Shown in pieces: positions 9,907-22,245 of a DNA stretch of 64,000 bases (positions are counted from its first letter, which is position 1; every line of letters starts with the position of its first letter). Position numbers and translations under genes: made by a program. The stretch is from Amaranthus tricolor (taxonomy: Eukaryota; Streptophyta; Magnoliopsida; Caryophyllales; Amaranthaceae). The DNA is taken from NCBI RefSeq assembly GCF_026212465.1, contig NC_080053.1, positions 12,324,640-12,388,639 on the forward strand, in the 5' to 3' direction. Under the pieces are notes generated by a model. That model saw only the letters and a list, made by a program, of their open reading frames with translations. It ran no database searches and had not been told where the DNA came from.

Positions 9907-10339
9907 ACAGTAACAATGGAAGTCGAAGAAGAAAGCAAAACAGAGGGCTTGAAAAAATCAAACTCAACCAAAATTCACAAAACGAACATCAAAATGAAGA
10001 CCAAATTCCGATCTACATTTTAATGCAGTAAAAATGGAGTAAAAATGAGGAATGAACGGGCAATAAAAGCTAAGAAAGCCATGGAAGAAACTCAAAGAAG
10101 AGATAGAAAGCAACGACTTCTTTTGGGAGAGGAACGGAGTAAAATGAAGACATTAAATGAAACACACGCTGCTCCAAGAATCCAAGGGTTAAAATAGAAT
10201 TATTTAGGGTAAAAGAGGGTATTTGAGGGGTATAAATGGGAAAATAACTTTCCAAAAATAGAAAGTATTCTAAAGTGGAAAAACTTATAGAACTACCCGT
10301 TTTAGTAAGGTGGAAAAACAAAAAGGAACGGAGGAAGTA

Positions 10340-10637
10340 ATGTTTTTGGTTTGTAATCTTTTAATGAAAAGTTAAGATTTTTATGAGAAAAATCGTTGAA
10401 TTATTTTAGGTTCCTGACTTGTGGCGGTAAACTGAAAACGTCTCGTATAGCCTCCCATGGAGGAAGCAAAGCCACGAGGTCCCCAGCCGAAGATTCATGA
10501 ACTCCATTGACGCAATTCATCATCCCGACCGACAACATTTCCCAATTTCCATGACTTCCTTCTCAGCCAAATTTTGTATTCCTAAAGTATTTATCGGCGC
10601 GAAAATTAGGGTTTCGATCTTGGAAATGTGATCAGCC
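10340..10637 (+). promoter_or_regulatory. Upstream region of the DNAJ72-type gene
   Basis: About 300 bp of more GC-balanced sequence lies between the MLE end and the start codon and must hold the proximal promoter and 5' leader. I see no convincing TATA box; the CCATGG at 10454 is out of context for the reading frame used. Confidence 0.4.
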
Positions 10638-13600
10638 ATGGCGGATCACTACAGGTTGCTAGGAGTCACAAAAAGCTCTTCGAAAGAAGAAATCAAAGAA
10701 GCATTTCGTAAATTGGCGATTCAATATCATCCAGATAAGCATGCTCAATCCTCCAAATCTGCAAGAGATGCTGCCACTCTTAAATTCAAGCAGGTTTCTG
10801 AAGCTTACGAGGTTCTCGTTGATGATCGTAAGCGTGCTGCGTACAATTTAAGCCGCTACAACAAAAATTCTAGTTATTCTTACCATAATAACTATGATCC
10901 CAATTACTACTATCGCGGTGGTTCTTATCATCGCCCTCCGCCATTTTCGTCCCAACCACATCGTTTTATGTTGAATTTGGATGCCTTTTTTCGATATATG
11001 ACGACTCGTGCTTTTCTTCTAAACGTTGCGTTTGCCGGGTATACTCCTCTCTCTCTCTCTCTCTCTCACAGTGTGTTCTTTGTTTGAGGTTTTTCGTATT
11101 TGTTTTGTTATCAGTTGTTTTCTTGAATTATTTATGGGAGGTGCTTTTTTTTTTTTGCAATCGAGTTTCTTTCATGGGGTAAGAGCATTAATTCTTTAAA
11201 GGGAAACACTACCAGAAGAATCGCATAACCCAATTATTGTTATAGAAGACTTAGAATTTAAAGAGTTTTGAATAATCATTTGCCTTAGAAATCAAATCAT
11301 CAATGTTCAGTCATATTTGGTATGTATCGATAAGGACATGACATTGTTCAAACCAGACTATCAGTGTTCGTGCACTTTGATAAATGTGTTTAGATGACAG
11401 ATTCTTACATGTGTATTGAACAAGGACAGCTATTCTTTTCTATGTTATGAAACAGCGACGCTAACCCCTAAGCTAGTCTAGTATTTTTGTTATTTGCCTT
11501 TTAAAGGTATGCTTTCAAGTTTTCTTGCCTTTTCTGGTGATATATTTTTGTTTGAATGAGATACATTTGAGGTTGTGGACGATTTTGGAAGGGGGTGATT
11601 ATTTTGTGTTGACAGATTATGCAAGAACTTACGGTGGAGTGTCATGAAACATTAGAGGAACAATTATATTGCATTTACCATCTTAATGCTACTAAATGGC
11701 TTCTAACTAGTCGGGATTAGATGTATACACCTTACCTTACACAGTTACACTTGTAATAACAAAGTGGTCGATTCAGGGGCAGGTCTAGAAAAAAATTAAG
11801 TAACATCAATAATTTAAAAAAAATTCCATTTGAAATTATATAGTGCAAAATGCGAATATGCCAAAGATTTGAAGCAATAAACTAGGTGAAAGTCTATGTT
11901 AATTGCGATGAGATCTTACAAAAATTGTAAAATGAATAGTATGTTCGTTAATGGTGATTGTTTTTGTTACATCAATGGCAATGAAGTTATATATGTTAAG
12001 TGCAATGGGCTTTTTTTATGTTAGCGGTGATTTTGGTAAGAATGATGGTGATTTGCCTGAAAATAAATTTTGAGATAGGATTAGATACCAGGTAGTCTAA
12101 ACTCTAAATACTTCAAATTAAAAAAATATAGATATGCTAAGCTTGAATTTTGAACTTAATCCCTTCATTTAGAAGCAAACCTCTTTTACCAACTCATCTA
12201 ACTTCACACATTGACATTTTTGGTTTTTATTATTAATTTAAGGGGTCGCTTGGATTGAGAGTAGGAGTGTAAAAAGTCAAACTAATGTAAAAAAAGGTAA
12301 TTAGAGATGCAAATAAAGTCATTGAAATAATTGTAATAGAGGTAGAATGAGAGTAAATTAAAAAAATTAGTAAAAAAAGAGATTGATTTCCCTCATTTAG
12401 AGGTAAAGAATTCTTCCACCCTCCCCTATCCAAAATAAGAAAATTAATTGTTGTTTTCTCCATTTTTCATTACCTTTTAATTAATTCTTTCACCTCACTA
12501 ACAATCAAATCCTTTAATCATTTATCCTACTAACTTTATTTTCCTAATTTGACTTTTATTTACCCCTTAATTATTTGCCCTCAATCTAAGTGACCTCTAA
12601 GGGATGTCAATTGACCTACTGACACTCCTTTTGATCTACCAATGGTTTAGTTGACCATTGAATGCAAATTGTTTGCAAACATCTTGGGAAAATGTTGAGA
12701 AGAGAAAGTTTTTAGTCTAGGACTCTAGGTAGAGGAGAATAGATTGCCCTTAGGACTATTGATCCTCTTTAAAAGAATAGAAGTAAGGAAAGCTTTAGCT
12801 TGGTAGTTCATATTTTGAGTGGGATATGATTTATCATTGGTGTTAGGCAAAGTGCTTATCTATTTGCGATGGAGTTGAAGTTTTATAGTTCTTTGGTTTT
12901 GAATTATATTTGACTAATGTGAAGTGCCTCATTAAACCAATTGTATGGCTTATTGATGTGAAGTAAGGTGTTTCTAGTTAAGGTAAATAGGAAGCAATCT
13001 TTTTGTTATAAAAAAGGTGAAGCTTTGTATGTGATCCTTTTACCCCGGCTGCGTAAGAGCCTCTATAGTGGCATTTGGAAATGTCATGTTAATGTTGGTG
13101 TTGATGTTATTATTGGGTTCTAATTGAGGAAGGAAATATGAACAAAAAGAAGGAATTAAAGAAAATAAGATCAAATCAAGAATGCTATTTTAAAGTTTGA
13201 TCACATTAGGCTTTCATCCCAATTACCATAATGGTTGTTCTACTACGGCAAATAAAGAAGGTAATTTCATATGTACGTCTTCGTTCCTAATTTCTTATTG
13301 TTCTATATGCAAAATCATAATCATAAGGTACCCTCATATCAGTTTAAAAAATATGGGGATATTATTATAGGACAAATAGGAGAGCTTACCCAAAGAGTAT
13401 CCTATTAGATTAGAGAGCCTATTTGCCTATAAACTACCACACCAATTGCATACACAACCGATGTGGGACAAGTCTCATACCTTGCAATGGACCATAACAG
13501 ATATCCTTCTTTCATGTGTTCTATGTTGTTTAATGTAAATTAGTTATGTGCCATCATTCTATTTAATGTCTTGCTGCTAAAAATGAGCTCTAATTTAGAC

Positions 13601-16600
13601 TTCATAACTTGGGAGTTGAATCTAATTTCTTGGGGTCAGAATTTCGGATTTATTTTTTTTGGCACTTATCCCCTCTCAAATCTGTCATAGATCAACCTTC
13701 TGTTGCCGCCTGGCACACAATGCTTCTCTAGGATGTACCCTATGTTGTCTTCTTCTGTAATGTGCTTCCTATGGATATTTTTTACCAGCTCCTCCATACT
13801 CTCTGCCCCTCCCCGCCTTCTTCTCTACTCAATGTTGGCCCCACTTCTGCTCTGAAATTGATAATGATGTTATTGAACTTTACATAAAGATAGTGAGATT
13901 TCAGAATTATAATCTTATAACTTGAGAACAGTTGTAGTAAGATTCACCCTTTCCTACCTCATGCTATCCCACTCCCTTTCTAAAATAGCTGAACTTAGTG
14001 CTGAACTTTAATTAAAGAAAGTAGGAGTGCAGGACTACATTTCTATAAACTTCAGAACTGTCATTGTAACTTTTACCTGTTCAAGTCAAGTTCCGCTCAG
14101 TTGTCAGACAGCGATAAGAGGTTTTCTAATTTACTAAATAACATTAACCTACCTATTTTAAGACCCCTATCAAATTATTTTTCCTTTTTTTAATTATAGT
14201 TTGGGTTTCTATTCATCACCATGAATATAACACTGACCTACTCAGGGAACTGTTTCGCTTCTGGAACAACATCATCTTATAGGTCAGTGTTGTTGACCAT
14301 CAATGTTGAAAATTCGAGAGAAATAGAAGAAAATACCTAATTAGGCTTTTGGTAGGATACTTTGGTGGATAGAGTATTAGAAGTAATGCAGTTATCATAA
14401 CGCCTAAATATCGGTCGAAACCATATGATATCCCTTGATAAGTTTAAAATGCAGTTTTCCACCTTAGCACCGCGGAAAATATCGGTTTGTTTTTTTAAAA
14501 CCTTTTTAACACCGGAAATATTGACTTTTTTTGGGAAACCTTTACAATGCGGCGAATGCGACCTTGTTTACACTATGCTTGTACTCACTGCATTTCTTGG
14601 AGTCTATTTGTATGCATCACAACTCTTAATTTTTTTTCCGTGCTCGTGACCTATCCCTACAATATCCTCTTTCAGAGCTAATGCTTTTTATCTGAAAAAA
14701 AAAAACAAATGGACATAATCTCTCTATATCAGCCCTTATCTGGCATGCATATAGTACTGTTTGATTTTGTGCATGTTTACTTCTACAGTATTGTTGAATA
14801 TTTTGCATCTTTCATATTTATCTCCAAAATTAGAAAAGGGATTTTCCTCCTAAGCAAACACTCTTCAAGTTGCCCTTCTTTGAGAACTGGGGCATGTTAT
14901 GTACACTTGCTAGCAAATATTAGAAGAATATGAAATAGGAAATTTGAATATAAAACAATCTGAACTTTCCCAATTTTCTAAGAGAGATCCCACATCTTAT
15001 TTATTTAACAAAAGTTCTCCTTTGACAGCGTTTTAATTTGCTAGCGAATATAAGAAGAATATAAAATAGGAAAATTGATTATAAAACAATCCAGACTTCT
15101 CCCAATTTTCTAAGGAAGATCCCACAATTTTATTTATTTAAGAGAAGTCCACATTTGACAGAATTTTAATTAGAAAAATCCCAATTTTATTTAACTATAT
15201 TTACAATCTGAAATATTACCCTGTAAAAACTAACAACTGAAAAATATGGATTTTAAGAAGGAAGCTTTGAAAGGTTTGATTTCCTTTAGTTATACGAAAT
15301 GTGGGTTCTTTTTCTCAGAAGACTAGGCAAAGGATTACCTATTGAATTTCTTTGTGTTTTTTCCTCGTTTCTATTGACTTCTGAAATTCTGAAAAGAAAA
15401 TGGAAGACATAGCTGCCTGACATTGTTTATGTTCAATTTTGCAGGCTATTACTTGGTGGGACAGTAGCAATTGACATGGGTGGAGAGGCTTTGTGGAAGA
15501 TGCAAAATCCAGGGGTATGTAAATTGAAGGATGTAATTAAAAGCCAATTTATATTAAGGATATCTGGCTGTTCAATGTGATTTTTTATGCTTTGAATTCT
15601 TCATTTTGTTATCTTCCATTGTAATTAAATAAATTACCAATATTAATAGATGATTCTATAAAATTGTCTAAAAGATGATTTTCTAAAATGTGTTCTCTAA
15701 CAATCGATCTTTTTAGTATATGATCGTTGTACTTGGTTAAATTTCATTATCTTGCATATGTAGAATAGGGATGCTTCCTCCACTCCTTAAAATGTTTCTT
15801 TCAATATTTTTTATATGGTATATTGGTTAAGGACTTTTTGTGAACAACATTTGAATTCAAAACTGACATAGTAATAAATATTACTTCCTTCGTTCCATAT
15901 TACTTGCTATATTTCTCTTTTTTAATAGTTTTGATTTACTTGCTACATTTCTATTTTTAACAATAAAACAACTACATTAATGTCTACCTTACTTTATCCT
16001 ACTCTATACATCGTTAACTTTTATATCTGCCATCATTTAATCCTTATTTTATTAATTTTGCGTTTTAAACTAAAATTAATAACTCCCTCTATATTAATTT
16101 CTCTTTCCCAACTATTTTTTTATCTCCCAACAACTTTATAATCAATTCATCCTCCCCATTTATTCAGTTGGAGATGCCTTCCATTCTTAATTACTTAATT
16201 AGTTCTCGTTGCATTTTGCACCACCTATTTGGCTTTTATACTCCTAACTACTTAATCTAGCCGTTAGATTTTGCTAACCCTAAAATCCACTCTTTATAAT
16301 CATCTCTCTCACTCACGTTTGTGATACTACTCTTCTTTGTTCTATGCCCTATTCTAAAGAAATCTGTTTGCTAACCCTAATATTCCAACTAAAGGGTTCG
16401 TCTATTTTGTTTTCTTGCTGCATAAAGGGTTTCGTTCATCTGTTTTGAAACCCCTCTTCTTTGATATCTCTTGTTCATCTTATACCCCTAGTTTTGTTCG
16501 ATTGCAAATTCTTCGATCAGGGTTTTGATCTCTTTTGTTAATCGATTGGTTTATTTTGTTGTTGGTTTTAGTGGTTTTGATTCCAACAACAAAAGATAAA

Positions 16601-18706
16601 ACCAACAACAAAAGATCAAAACCACTGAAACCAACAACAAAATAAACCAACATATTAATGAAAGAGATCAAAACCCTGCATAAAGAATTAGCAATCGAAC
16701 AAAGCTAAGGGTATCAGATGAACAAGACATATCAAAGAAGAGGGTTTTCAGAATAGATGAACGAAACCCTTTATGTAGCAAGAAAACAAAACAGATGAGC
16801 CTTTTAGTTAGAATTTTAGGGTTGACAAAAAGAACTTATTTAGAATGAGACATAGAACAGAGAAGAGTAGTATCAGAAATGTGAGTGAGAGAGATGATTA
16901 TAAAGGGTGAATTTTAGGGTTAGCAAAATCTAACGGCAAGATTAAGTAGTTAGGAGTATAAAAGCCAAATAGGCAGTGCAGATTGCAATGAGAATTGATA
17001 AAGTAATTAAAAATTAAAGGTATCTCCAACTGAATAAATGGGGAGGATGAATTGATTATAAAGTTGTTGGGAGATAAAATATTAGTTGGGAAAAAGAAAT
17101 TAATACAGGATTTATTAATTTTAGTTTTGACGTGAAAAATTAATAAGTAAGGATTAAATGATGGTAGATGTGAAAGTTAATGATGTATAGAGTAGGATAA
17201 AAGTAGGAGTTAAGTAGACATTTATGTGGTCGTTTTATTGCTAAAAATAGAAATGTAGCAAGTAAATTAAAACTGCTAAAAAAGGGAAATTTAGCGAGTA
17301 ATATGGAACGGAGGAAGAATATTTGCATGTGAAACTCTCGAAACACTCTCTCTGAACTCAATGTGTTGATGATTACCTGGAGATATGATATACTGGTTAT
17401 ATTACTTTTAAACTCTGGACATCACAGTTAGGGTATCTTATTGGCTACTCCAGTTTTAAATAAAATATTCCTTTGTTTGATTGTCTGTTTCAATCTTGAC
17501 AAACTAGTTATTGGGGATACATTGTTGGTCCTTTCTGCTTCCCTGTACTTTCGTCTCTGTGTTATCTGAATTTATATTGGCTGGTCCTGATAAACTTTTG
17601 GCATTGAAGGCTTAATGTTCATGTGTGATGTGACTCATTGCTTCTCATGCGTTCATGTAGTTCTTTGTCAAGTTAATTAATTTTGTGGATGATAAGCTAG
17701 CCAGCTAGGTGAATCAGATTTATTTTCTGTTCATGAAGTATACATTAAGAATCCATCTAGCCAAGGTACAACACCAAAGTATTGCCTTGTGATTGAAAGT
17801 TGTTTAGTATGTTCAATGTTCCAACTGTTCATCAATAGGTTCTTGGTGGAATTTACCCCGTAGTTTCTTATTGGTAAGGTGATTACTTTATGAGGTCTTG
17901 ATATTTGTATGTATGCTGGGTACTTTTGATGAATGAAATTACTAGATGATCTAGGTGCATCTACATTTTACAAGTCTGATGCTGGAACTGGAAGTCACTA
18001 GGACCGGATTTTATGGAATTAACTGATCTTTAAAGGCTATTAACCTGCCGCTCTTTGATTCCTTTCATTTTCTGATTGTGAAAATTCGGTTTTGTATATA
18101 CTGTGAAGTCTGAACTCCCTTTTTTTGCTGGAATAGGACACCATTGTTTCAACAGAGTACATAAAATTGTGCTTATATTTGCTAGTTTATACGACAATAA
18201 CCGTCTTTTACCCTTCATCCCCACTGTACTGCCCCCTTCCCTACCTTTTGAAGAAAGATTCGGAAAGGAATCTCAGTCGGAACCAGTGTCATATGATTTG
18301 CTAATCTCCTTGTGAATCGCGAATCGAAAAAAGCGAATTATGGTCAGTTTTGGGTTATTTTTGGACAAGTTTGAGCGAATCACGAATTCAAAAAGCGAAT
18401 TAGCTAGCGGATCATGTTTTACTGGTCGGAACTTAAGCTATGGGTTTCTTAATAGAGTTCTGGAGAGTTTCACACCATTGCTGCAAGTTCTAGTATTGCC
18501 GACTTATTTTTCCTTTTTTCGACCTTTTCAAAACCATGTTGTTTACTCATGAAATTTATAACTGTTGAAAATTGTTGTGGGTTAGTGATGTAATTGTATA
18601 ATGTCATATTAACGATGTACCTATGTTCTGTGTATGGTTTCAGAAATCATTCGAAGAAGTTATGGAATCAATTGAAAAGAAGAAAGGGCATAAAGGCCAC
18701 GAATAG
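10638..18706 (+). CDS. DNAJ72: J-domain protein, DNAJ72-like co-chaperone (3 exons)
   Basis: Exons 10638-11038, 15445-15514 and 18644-18706 join in frame across GT-AG introns to give 177 residues. The J domain covers about residues 3-70 ([10 protein letters not shown] at the start, HPD at 31-33 in YHPDKHA, then [17 protein letters not shown]). A Tyr/Asn/Ser-rich linker follows, then [14 protein letters not shown] joined by splicing to [13 protein letters not shown], a likely membrane segment, and the tail [20 protein letters not shown]. Length and order match Arabidopsis chaperone protein dnaJ 72. J proteins stimulate the ATPase of Hsp70 through the HPD loop; the membrane segment suggests action at a membrane, which is inferred. 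The introns are 4.4 and 3.1 kb and filled with repeats. Reading frame and splice sites look intact. Confidence 0.93.
11044..11068 (+). repeat. CT microsatellite at the start of DNAJ72 intron 1
   Basis: About eleven CT units begin six bases after the donor site of exon 1. Read-through of exon 1 would end in this run. Confidence 0.9.
11069..12238. other. DNAJ72 intron 1, 5' part
   Basis: Ordinary AT-rich intron sequence; no coding or repeat structure recognised. Confidence 0.5.
12242..12597. mobile_element. PIF/Harbinger-type MITE in DNAJ72 intron 1
   Basis: Inverted ends GGGGTCGCTTGGATTGAG (left) and GAGGTCACTTAGATTGAG (right, read from the other strand), flanked by TAA at 12239-12241 and 12598-12600. 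The 3-bp TAA/TTA duplication and ~356-bp size fit a Tourist-like MITE. No coding capacity. Confidence 0.75.
12601..14900. other. DNAJ72 intron 1, middle part
   Basis: No gene recognised. A segment near 13430-13500 containing CCGATGTGGGACAAGTCTC resembles phrases found in LTR-type repeats, but no boundaries are visible. Confidence 0.4.
14908..15170 (+). repeat. 131-bp tandem duplication in DNAJ72 intron 1
   Basis: Two diverged copies start TGCTAGCAAATATTAGAAG (14908) and TGCTAGCGAATATAAGAAG (15039). Both continue through CCCAATTTTCTAAG, GATCCCACA and TTTGACAG. Confidence 0.75.
15891..17319. mobile_element. 1.43-kb near-palindromic fold-back, Stowaway-type ends, in DNAJ72 intron 2
   Basis: The ends read TTACTTCCTTCGTTCCATAT (left) and, from the other strand, TTCTTCCTCCGTTCCATAT (right). 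TA precedes 15891 and follows 17319. The whole element folds on itself. Matching pairs run from the tips (TTACTTGCTATATTT / TTACTCGCTAAATTT) through CTAACCCTAAAAT, TTTTGTTTTCTTGCT, AAAGGGTTTCGTTCATCT and TTGTTCATCT to a centre near 16600, where CCAACAACAAAAGAT lies between copies of GTTTTGATC. Arms of about 700 bp look roughly 85-90 percent identical by eye. No transposase. The hairpin is transcribed as part of the DNAJ72 pre-mRNA. Confidence 0.88.
17320..18643. other. DNAJ72 intron 2, 3' part
   Basis: No coding signal beyond exon 3. Around 18312-18410 a GCGAAT-rich phrase is repeated (AATCGCGAATCG, AAAGCGAATTA, GAATCACGAATTC, AAAGCGAATTAG), a small local direct repeat of unknown origin. Confidence 0.4.
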
Positions 18707-19440
18707 ATATATGCTGCTATTGTACTAGAATCGAAACAACCTGCGTAGATCGTGCTACCAATTGACGTTTTCGATAGATCAAGTCGAGAGTAACAAAGGT
18801 TAGAGAAAGAGGGTGTTGTAGTTGTTTGAATAGTGTAATTTTACATCTCCAATTTTGATGAAGCCTGTCATATGAAGCTCTTACAATTTACAACCTACGC
18901 TGTGGAATGTGGACTGTGCATTAGTTCTGCCTCCCAGACTATTCCGTCCCAATCAATGCGACTCGAATGTATCAGTGAGAGTAAATGTTTCGAATTTGTA
19001 TAATGTGCTTTTTATGTTGTAATTGTATATTTGTATATTCGTGGATTTATTACATTATTTATTGATAACGATAAAACTAATGAGAGATTGCTCAAAATAA
19101 CTCACATTTCAGTTAACCCTGAATAATCTCAACTTTCTTATAGTGCATTTAAGGGACCGCTTTCTCAGTCTCTTAGTTCTGCCATCTACTCGATTCACGA
19201 ACAAAAAACAGAGCAAGCTAACAGGTTTTGGAGAATATGTATACTTTAAATGAGGTCTCATGATAATATAGACTAACATCAATTACAATATACTAATAAC
19301 ATTATCTCTGTGCGATAATTGCCAATTAGTAGAATTCCTATAGATCTTCACTGTTACTGCCTTCTTATCAAACTTGGTTGTCTTAGTTTAGTATATTTGG
19401 TTGGTCGTCATGTTCATCATCATACCCAGTATATTTCGTT
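18707..19440. other. DNAJ72 3' flank
   Basis: Likely 3' untranslated region for the first few hundred bases (TTGTATATTC and TTTATTACATTATTTATTG near 19030-19060 could serve polyadenylation), then plain intergenic sequence. Confidence 0.4.
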
Positions 19441-20045
19441 TATTGAAAACTATGATTAGAATCTGGGAGAAAAAAAGGGGCAATTCATATTCATAAAAAA
19501 TAGTCCGGCCAAAGAGTCCTTCGGCTAATTCTCAAAAAAAATCCTTAATAGTCAAAAACATTTAAATAAATAAAAAATATATAAATAAATAAAAACAACT
19601 GGTAAAAACGAATAAAAGAATGTATGTAAAAAGACAAAGGCCAAAATAAGAACAACTACTGGTAAACGAAAGAGTATCAGTATTCTAAGATATGGATAAG
19701 ACACCTCTAACTATCCTTAGCCTAGGTTAGATCCTCAGAGAGATGTATGTCATACAAGTCATTTTTTATTTGTTCCTCTCACGTTTTCTTAAGTCTTTCT
19801 CGACTTTTCTTACCCTCCACTATGATGCTTTCGAATCTCCTCATGAGGCGTCAAAAAGTCTTTCTTTACACATGCCCAAACTAATTCAATCTATTTTCAC
19901 CATATCTTTGCAGAAATAGGGGCAAACCCTAGTTTCTCTCTAAACTCTCGGTCTCTGACTTTTAACTATCATTGTATTACCATATATTCACCTCAACATA
20001 CGCATTTTTTTAGTTTCCATCTTATTCCATACAGCAGAATGTTAT
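19440..20045 (-). mobile_element. RTE-type LINE fragment, 3' part, strongly decayed
   Basis: The sequence parallels the 3' part of the RTE LINE at 58738-60975 in order and orientation. Shared phrases include ACACATGCCCAAAC, CCCTCCACTAT, ATCTTTGC(A/G)GA(A/G)ATAGG and CAACATACGCAT/CAGCATACGCAT, plus the near-terminal GTCC...TCGGCT block. Many indels leave no reading frame. It is 5' truncated near 20045. Confidence 0.7.
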
Positions 20046-20552
20046 TATATTTCTGTAACTAAATAATTATTTTAAGGTTTGTGAAGATGTATTGTATTAA
20101 ATCAAAAGGATTGGTAGGGATTTGTTTTTTTCTTTTTGCATATACCAATAGCCAATAGGGCTTAAGGGTGCCCGATTGAATGTTATCATATTTCTAGTTC
20201 ACAAGGAATATTCTATTTAAGTAAAAGAATAAATACATGATTTTTTTTTGGATTTCTACAAGTAAAAATATTCACGTGACATTTTGTTAGATTTATCATA
20301 ACGTATATATTAAATTTATTTTTTTAATATTTTTTATAAAATATATATTTATAGATACCGAGCTTTAAATGAATACTTAAAAAAATCGAAAAAAAAAGCA
20401 TGAAAGGTGAGAATATTATTTATTTTACTAAAAATGTGCATGAGACAAAACTAAAAAAGCCAAGCAAAGTACCAGAAGGATTATCTAAAGAAAGAAAAGA
20501 AGTAGACAGACCAAGAATGAAACGTCGGGATTATATGTGCTTGTAAAAAGGG
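20046..20552. other. AT-rich spacer
   Basis: No feature recognised between the LINE fragment and the MULE-A MITE, except the left target copy TAAAAAGGG at 20544-20552. Confidence 0.4.
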
Positions 20553-20813
20553 GAAAATTTGAAAAAAATAAGATTATTTAACAACTTAATTTCAAAAATA
20601 AGCTCCGTGACTTTAGGCTTTTAATTTTTTTTTAAGTCGCTGTTAGTAACAACGACTTTAGGCTTTTAATTTTTTTTCTCTTTCGCTGTTACTAATAGCG
20701 ACTCTTGCCGAACCTAGGCTTGAATGTACGGACGCTTATTTTAGAAAATAAGTTTTTACGGAGCTTATTTTGGGAATTAAGTTGTTAAATAATCTTATTT
20801 TTTTAAAATTTTC
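20553..20813. mobile_element. MITE derived from the MULE-A family
   Basis: A 261-bp element with inverted ends of roughly 55 bp (GAAAATTTGAAAAAAATAAG / GAAAATTTTAAAAAAATAAG, then ATTATTTAACAACTTAATT and AATAAGCTCCGT on both arms). TAAAAAGGG (20544-20552) and TAAAATGGG (20814-20822) form a 9-bp target duplication with one mismatch, as for Mutator. It shares ends, the CCTAGGCTTG and GGACGCTTATTTT blocks and two subterminal palindromes with MULE-A at 1-1163. Confidence 0.88.
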
Positions 20814-20822
20814 TAAAATGGG

Positions 20823-21262
20823 GTGGGGTTGGTTTCTACTTTCTTGTGACTTTTGATATCTTTCAGAACCATTTATACCACCTTTTACTCCTACTCTTTA
20901 TCATTAAAGATAAATTTTAATTGTATGTATAAGAGTAAAATAATTAAAATTTATAAGTAGATGAAATTAAAAAAAAATATTAAATTTCATAAGAAAATGA
21001 TGTAAAATGATTAATATATTCGAAAATATAATATGAGACAGCTTGAGAGAGATGGAGAGGGTAATATATTTGAATACTCACTTCTTAATAATTACTATTT
21101 CGTCACGTTATTTTGCCTCAAGTGAGAATGACTTATAAAATTGAATTGGATGGGTTAAAGTGGTGAGATTATTTAAAGATAAGAAATATATTATAGAGTA
21201 AAGATCTGTTAAAGTGGTAAAGTTATAACTCACAATAGAAATAGAAAAAATATTATGAGATA
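20823..21262. other. AT-rich spacer
   Basis: No feature recognised. Confidence 0.4.
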
Positions 21263-21567
21263 CTCCCTTCAATTCAAAGCAATTGTCTCATATAATTTTT
21301 TGATACTATTTATCGATCACTACTCTTAATTTGTATTTTATTCTTTATTTAGATGTCAAAATATAATCAAGTGTAATCTTTTTGATTCGTCTTAATGTAA
21401 ATTTTATAAATATTAATTCTCATAATTTTTAATTATACGTGATTAGAGATATTTAAATTAATACATTGGTTAGAGTGTAAGTATAGATATTTAAATTAAT
21501 ACATTGGTTAGAGTGTAAGTATTTTGTATAAGTATCAAATAGAATAATTAGTATGAATTGAAAGGAG
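21263..21567. mobile_element. Stowaway-like MITE with internal 38-bp duplication
   Basis: Ends CTCCCTTCAATTCAAAGCAA (left) and CTCCTTTCAATTCATACTAA (right, other strand), with TA on both sides. Inside, a 38-bp unit starting AGATATTTAAATTAATACAT is present twice (21447 and 21485), exactly repeated. Confidence 0.82.
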
Positions 21568-21879
21568 TACTAAAATGAAAAAAAAAAAGATAAATTGAGA
21601 AATGAAAGAAGATGAAAGTGATGTCCAAATAATCATGCAAATACAATAATGGTTTAGAATATAATCCCTTCATTCTCTTCTCGAATATTTGAAAGTTAGA
21701 AAAAAAAAAGCCGAATTCTCGTCGATTAACGTGAAGAAAACAACTTCTTCACGTGAAATTTTGATAGATTCATCATATATAATTTTTAAAGGAAATATAA
21801 ACTTTTATAATTTTTAAAAACCTACAAAATCAAACTTTTATATAATTTTTAAAAATTAAATTTCTATTGAGAGTTGAAA

Positions 21880-22245
21880 AAAAAAATTATCAATAGTACT
21901 CCTGAGATTCGACACTTTATTAATGGTTGCCCTAAGTTTTTTTTATTATCAATGATACCCTCGTATGATTGTGCATCTTACAATTGTAACATTTTAAAAC
22001 TTTTTCCGTCCAAAATCGTCCAAAAAAACCGTTAATTTTTTTCTTTATCTTTTATTTTTCAATTTAAAACATAAAAAAAGTTAACGGTTTTGAACGATTT
22101 TGAACGATTTTGGACAAAAAAAGTTTTAAGAAAATTACGGTTGCAAGACTCTCAATAATGAAAGCTACCATTGATAATTAAAAAAAACTTAAAAGTACCA
22201 TTGATAAAGTGTTAAAACTCAAGGATATCATTAATAATTTCAAAA
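21880..22245. mobile_element. Fold-back MITE, about 365 bp
   Basis: The arms pair from the outside (TCAATAGTACTCCTGAG / TTAATGATATCCTTGAG; GACACTTTATTAATGG / AACACTTTATCAATGG) to a centre near 22060 (AAAACTTTTTCCGTCC and CCGTTAA against their complements). No target duplication could be fixed and there is no coding sequence. Confidence 0.7.

Larger units (their letters stand above)
6848..10337 (+). mobile_element. Mariner-like element (plant MLE) with Stowaway-type ends
   Basis: The element starts CTCCCTCCGTTCCTATTTG and ends, read from the other strand, CTTCCTCCGTTCCTTTTTG. It is flanked by the dinucleotide TA on both sides (6846-6847, 10338-10339), the target duplication of Tc1/mariner. 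At 3.49 kb it has the size of a plant MLE, and it contains a mariner transposase frame in the sense direction. Its right end lies 300 bp upstream of the DNAJ72 start codon, so it occupies the gene's distal promoter. The target dinucleotide, ends and coding content agree, so the boundaries are firm. Confidence 0.9.
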
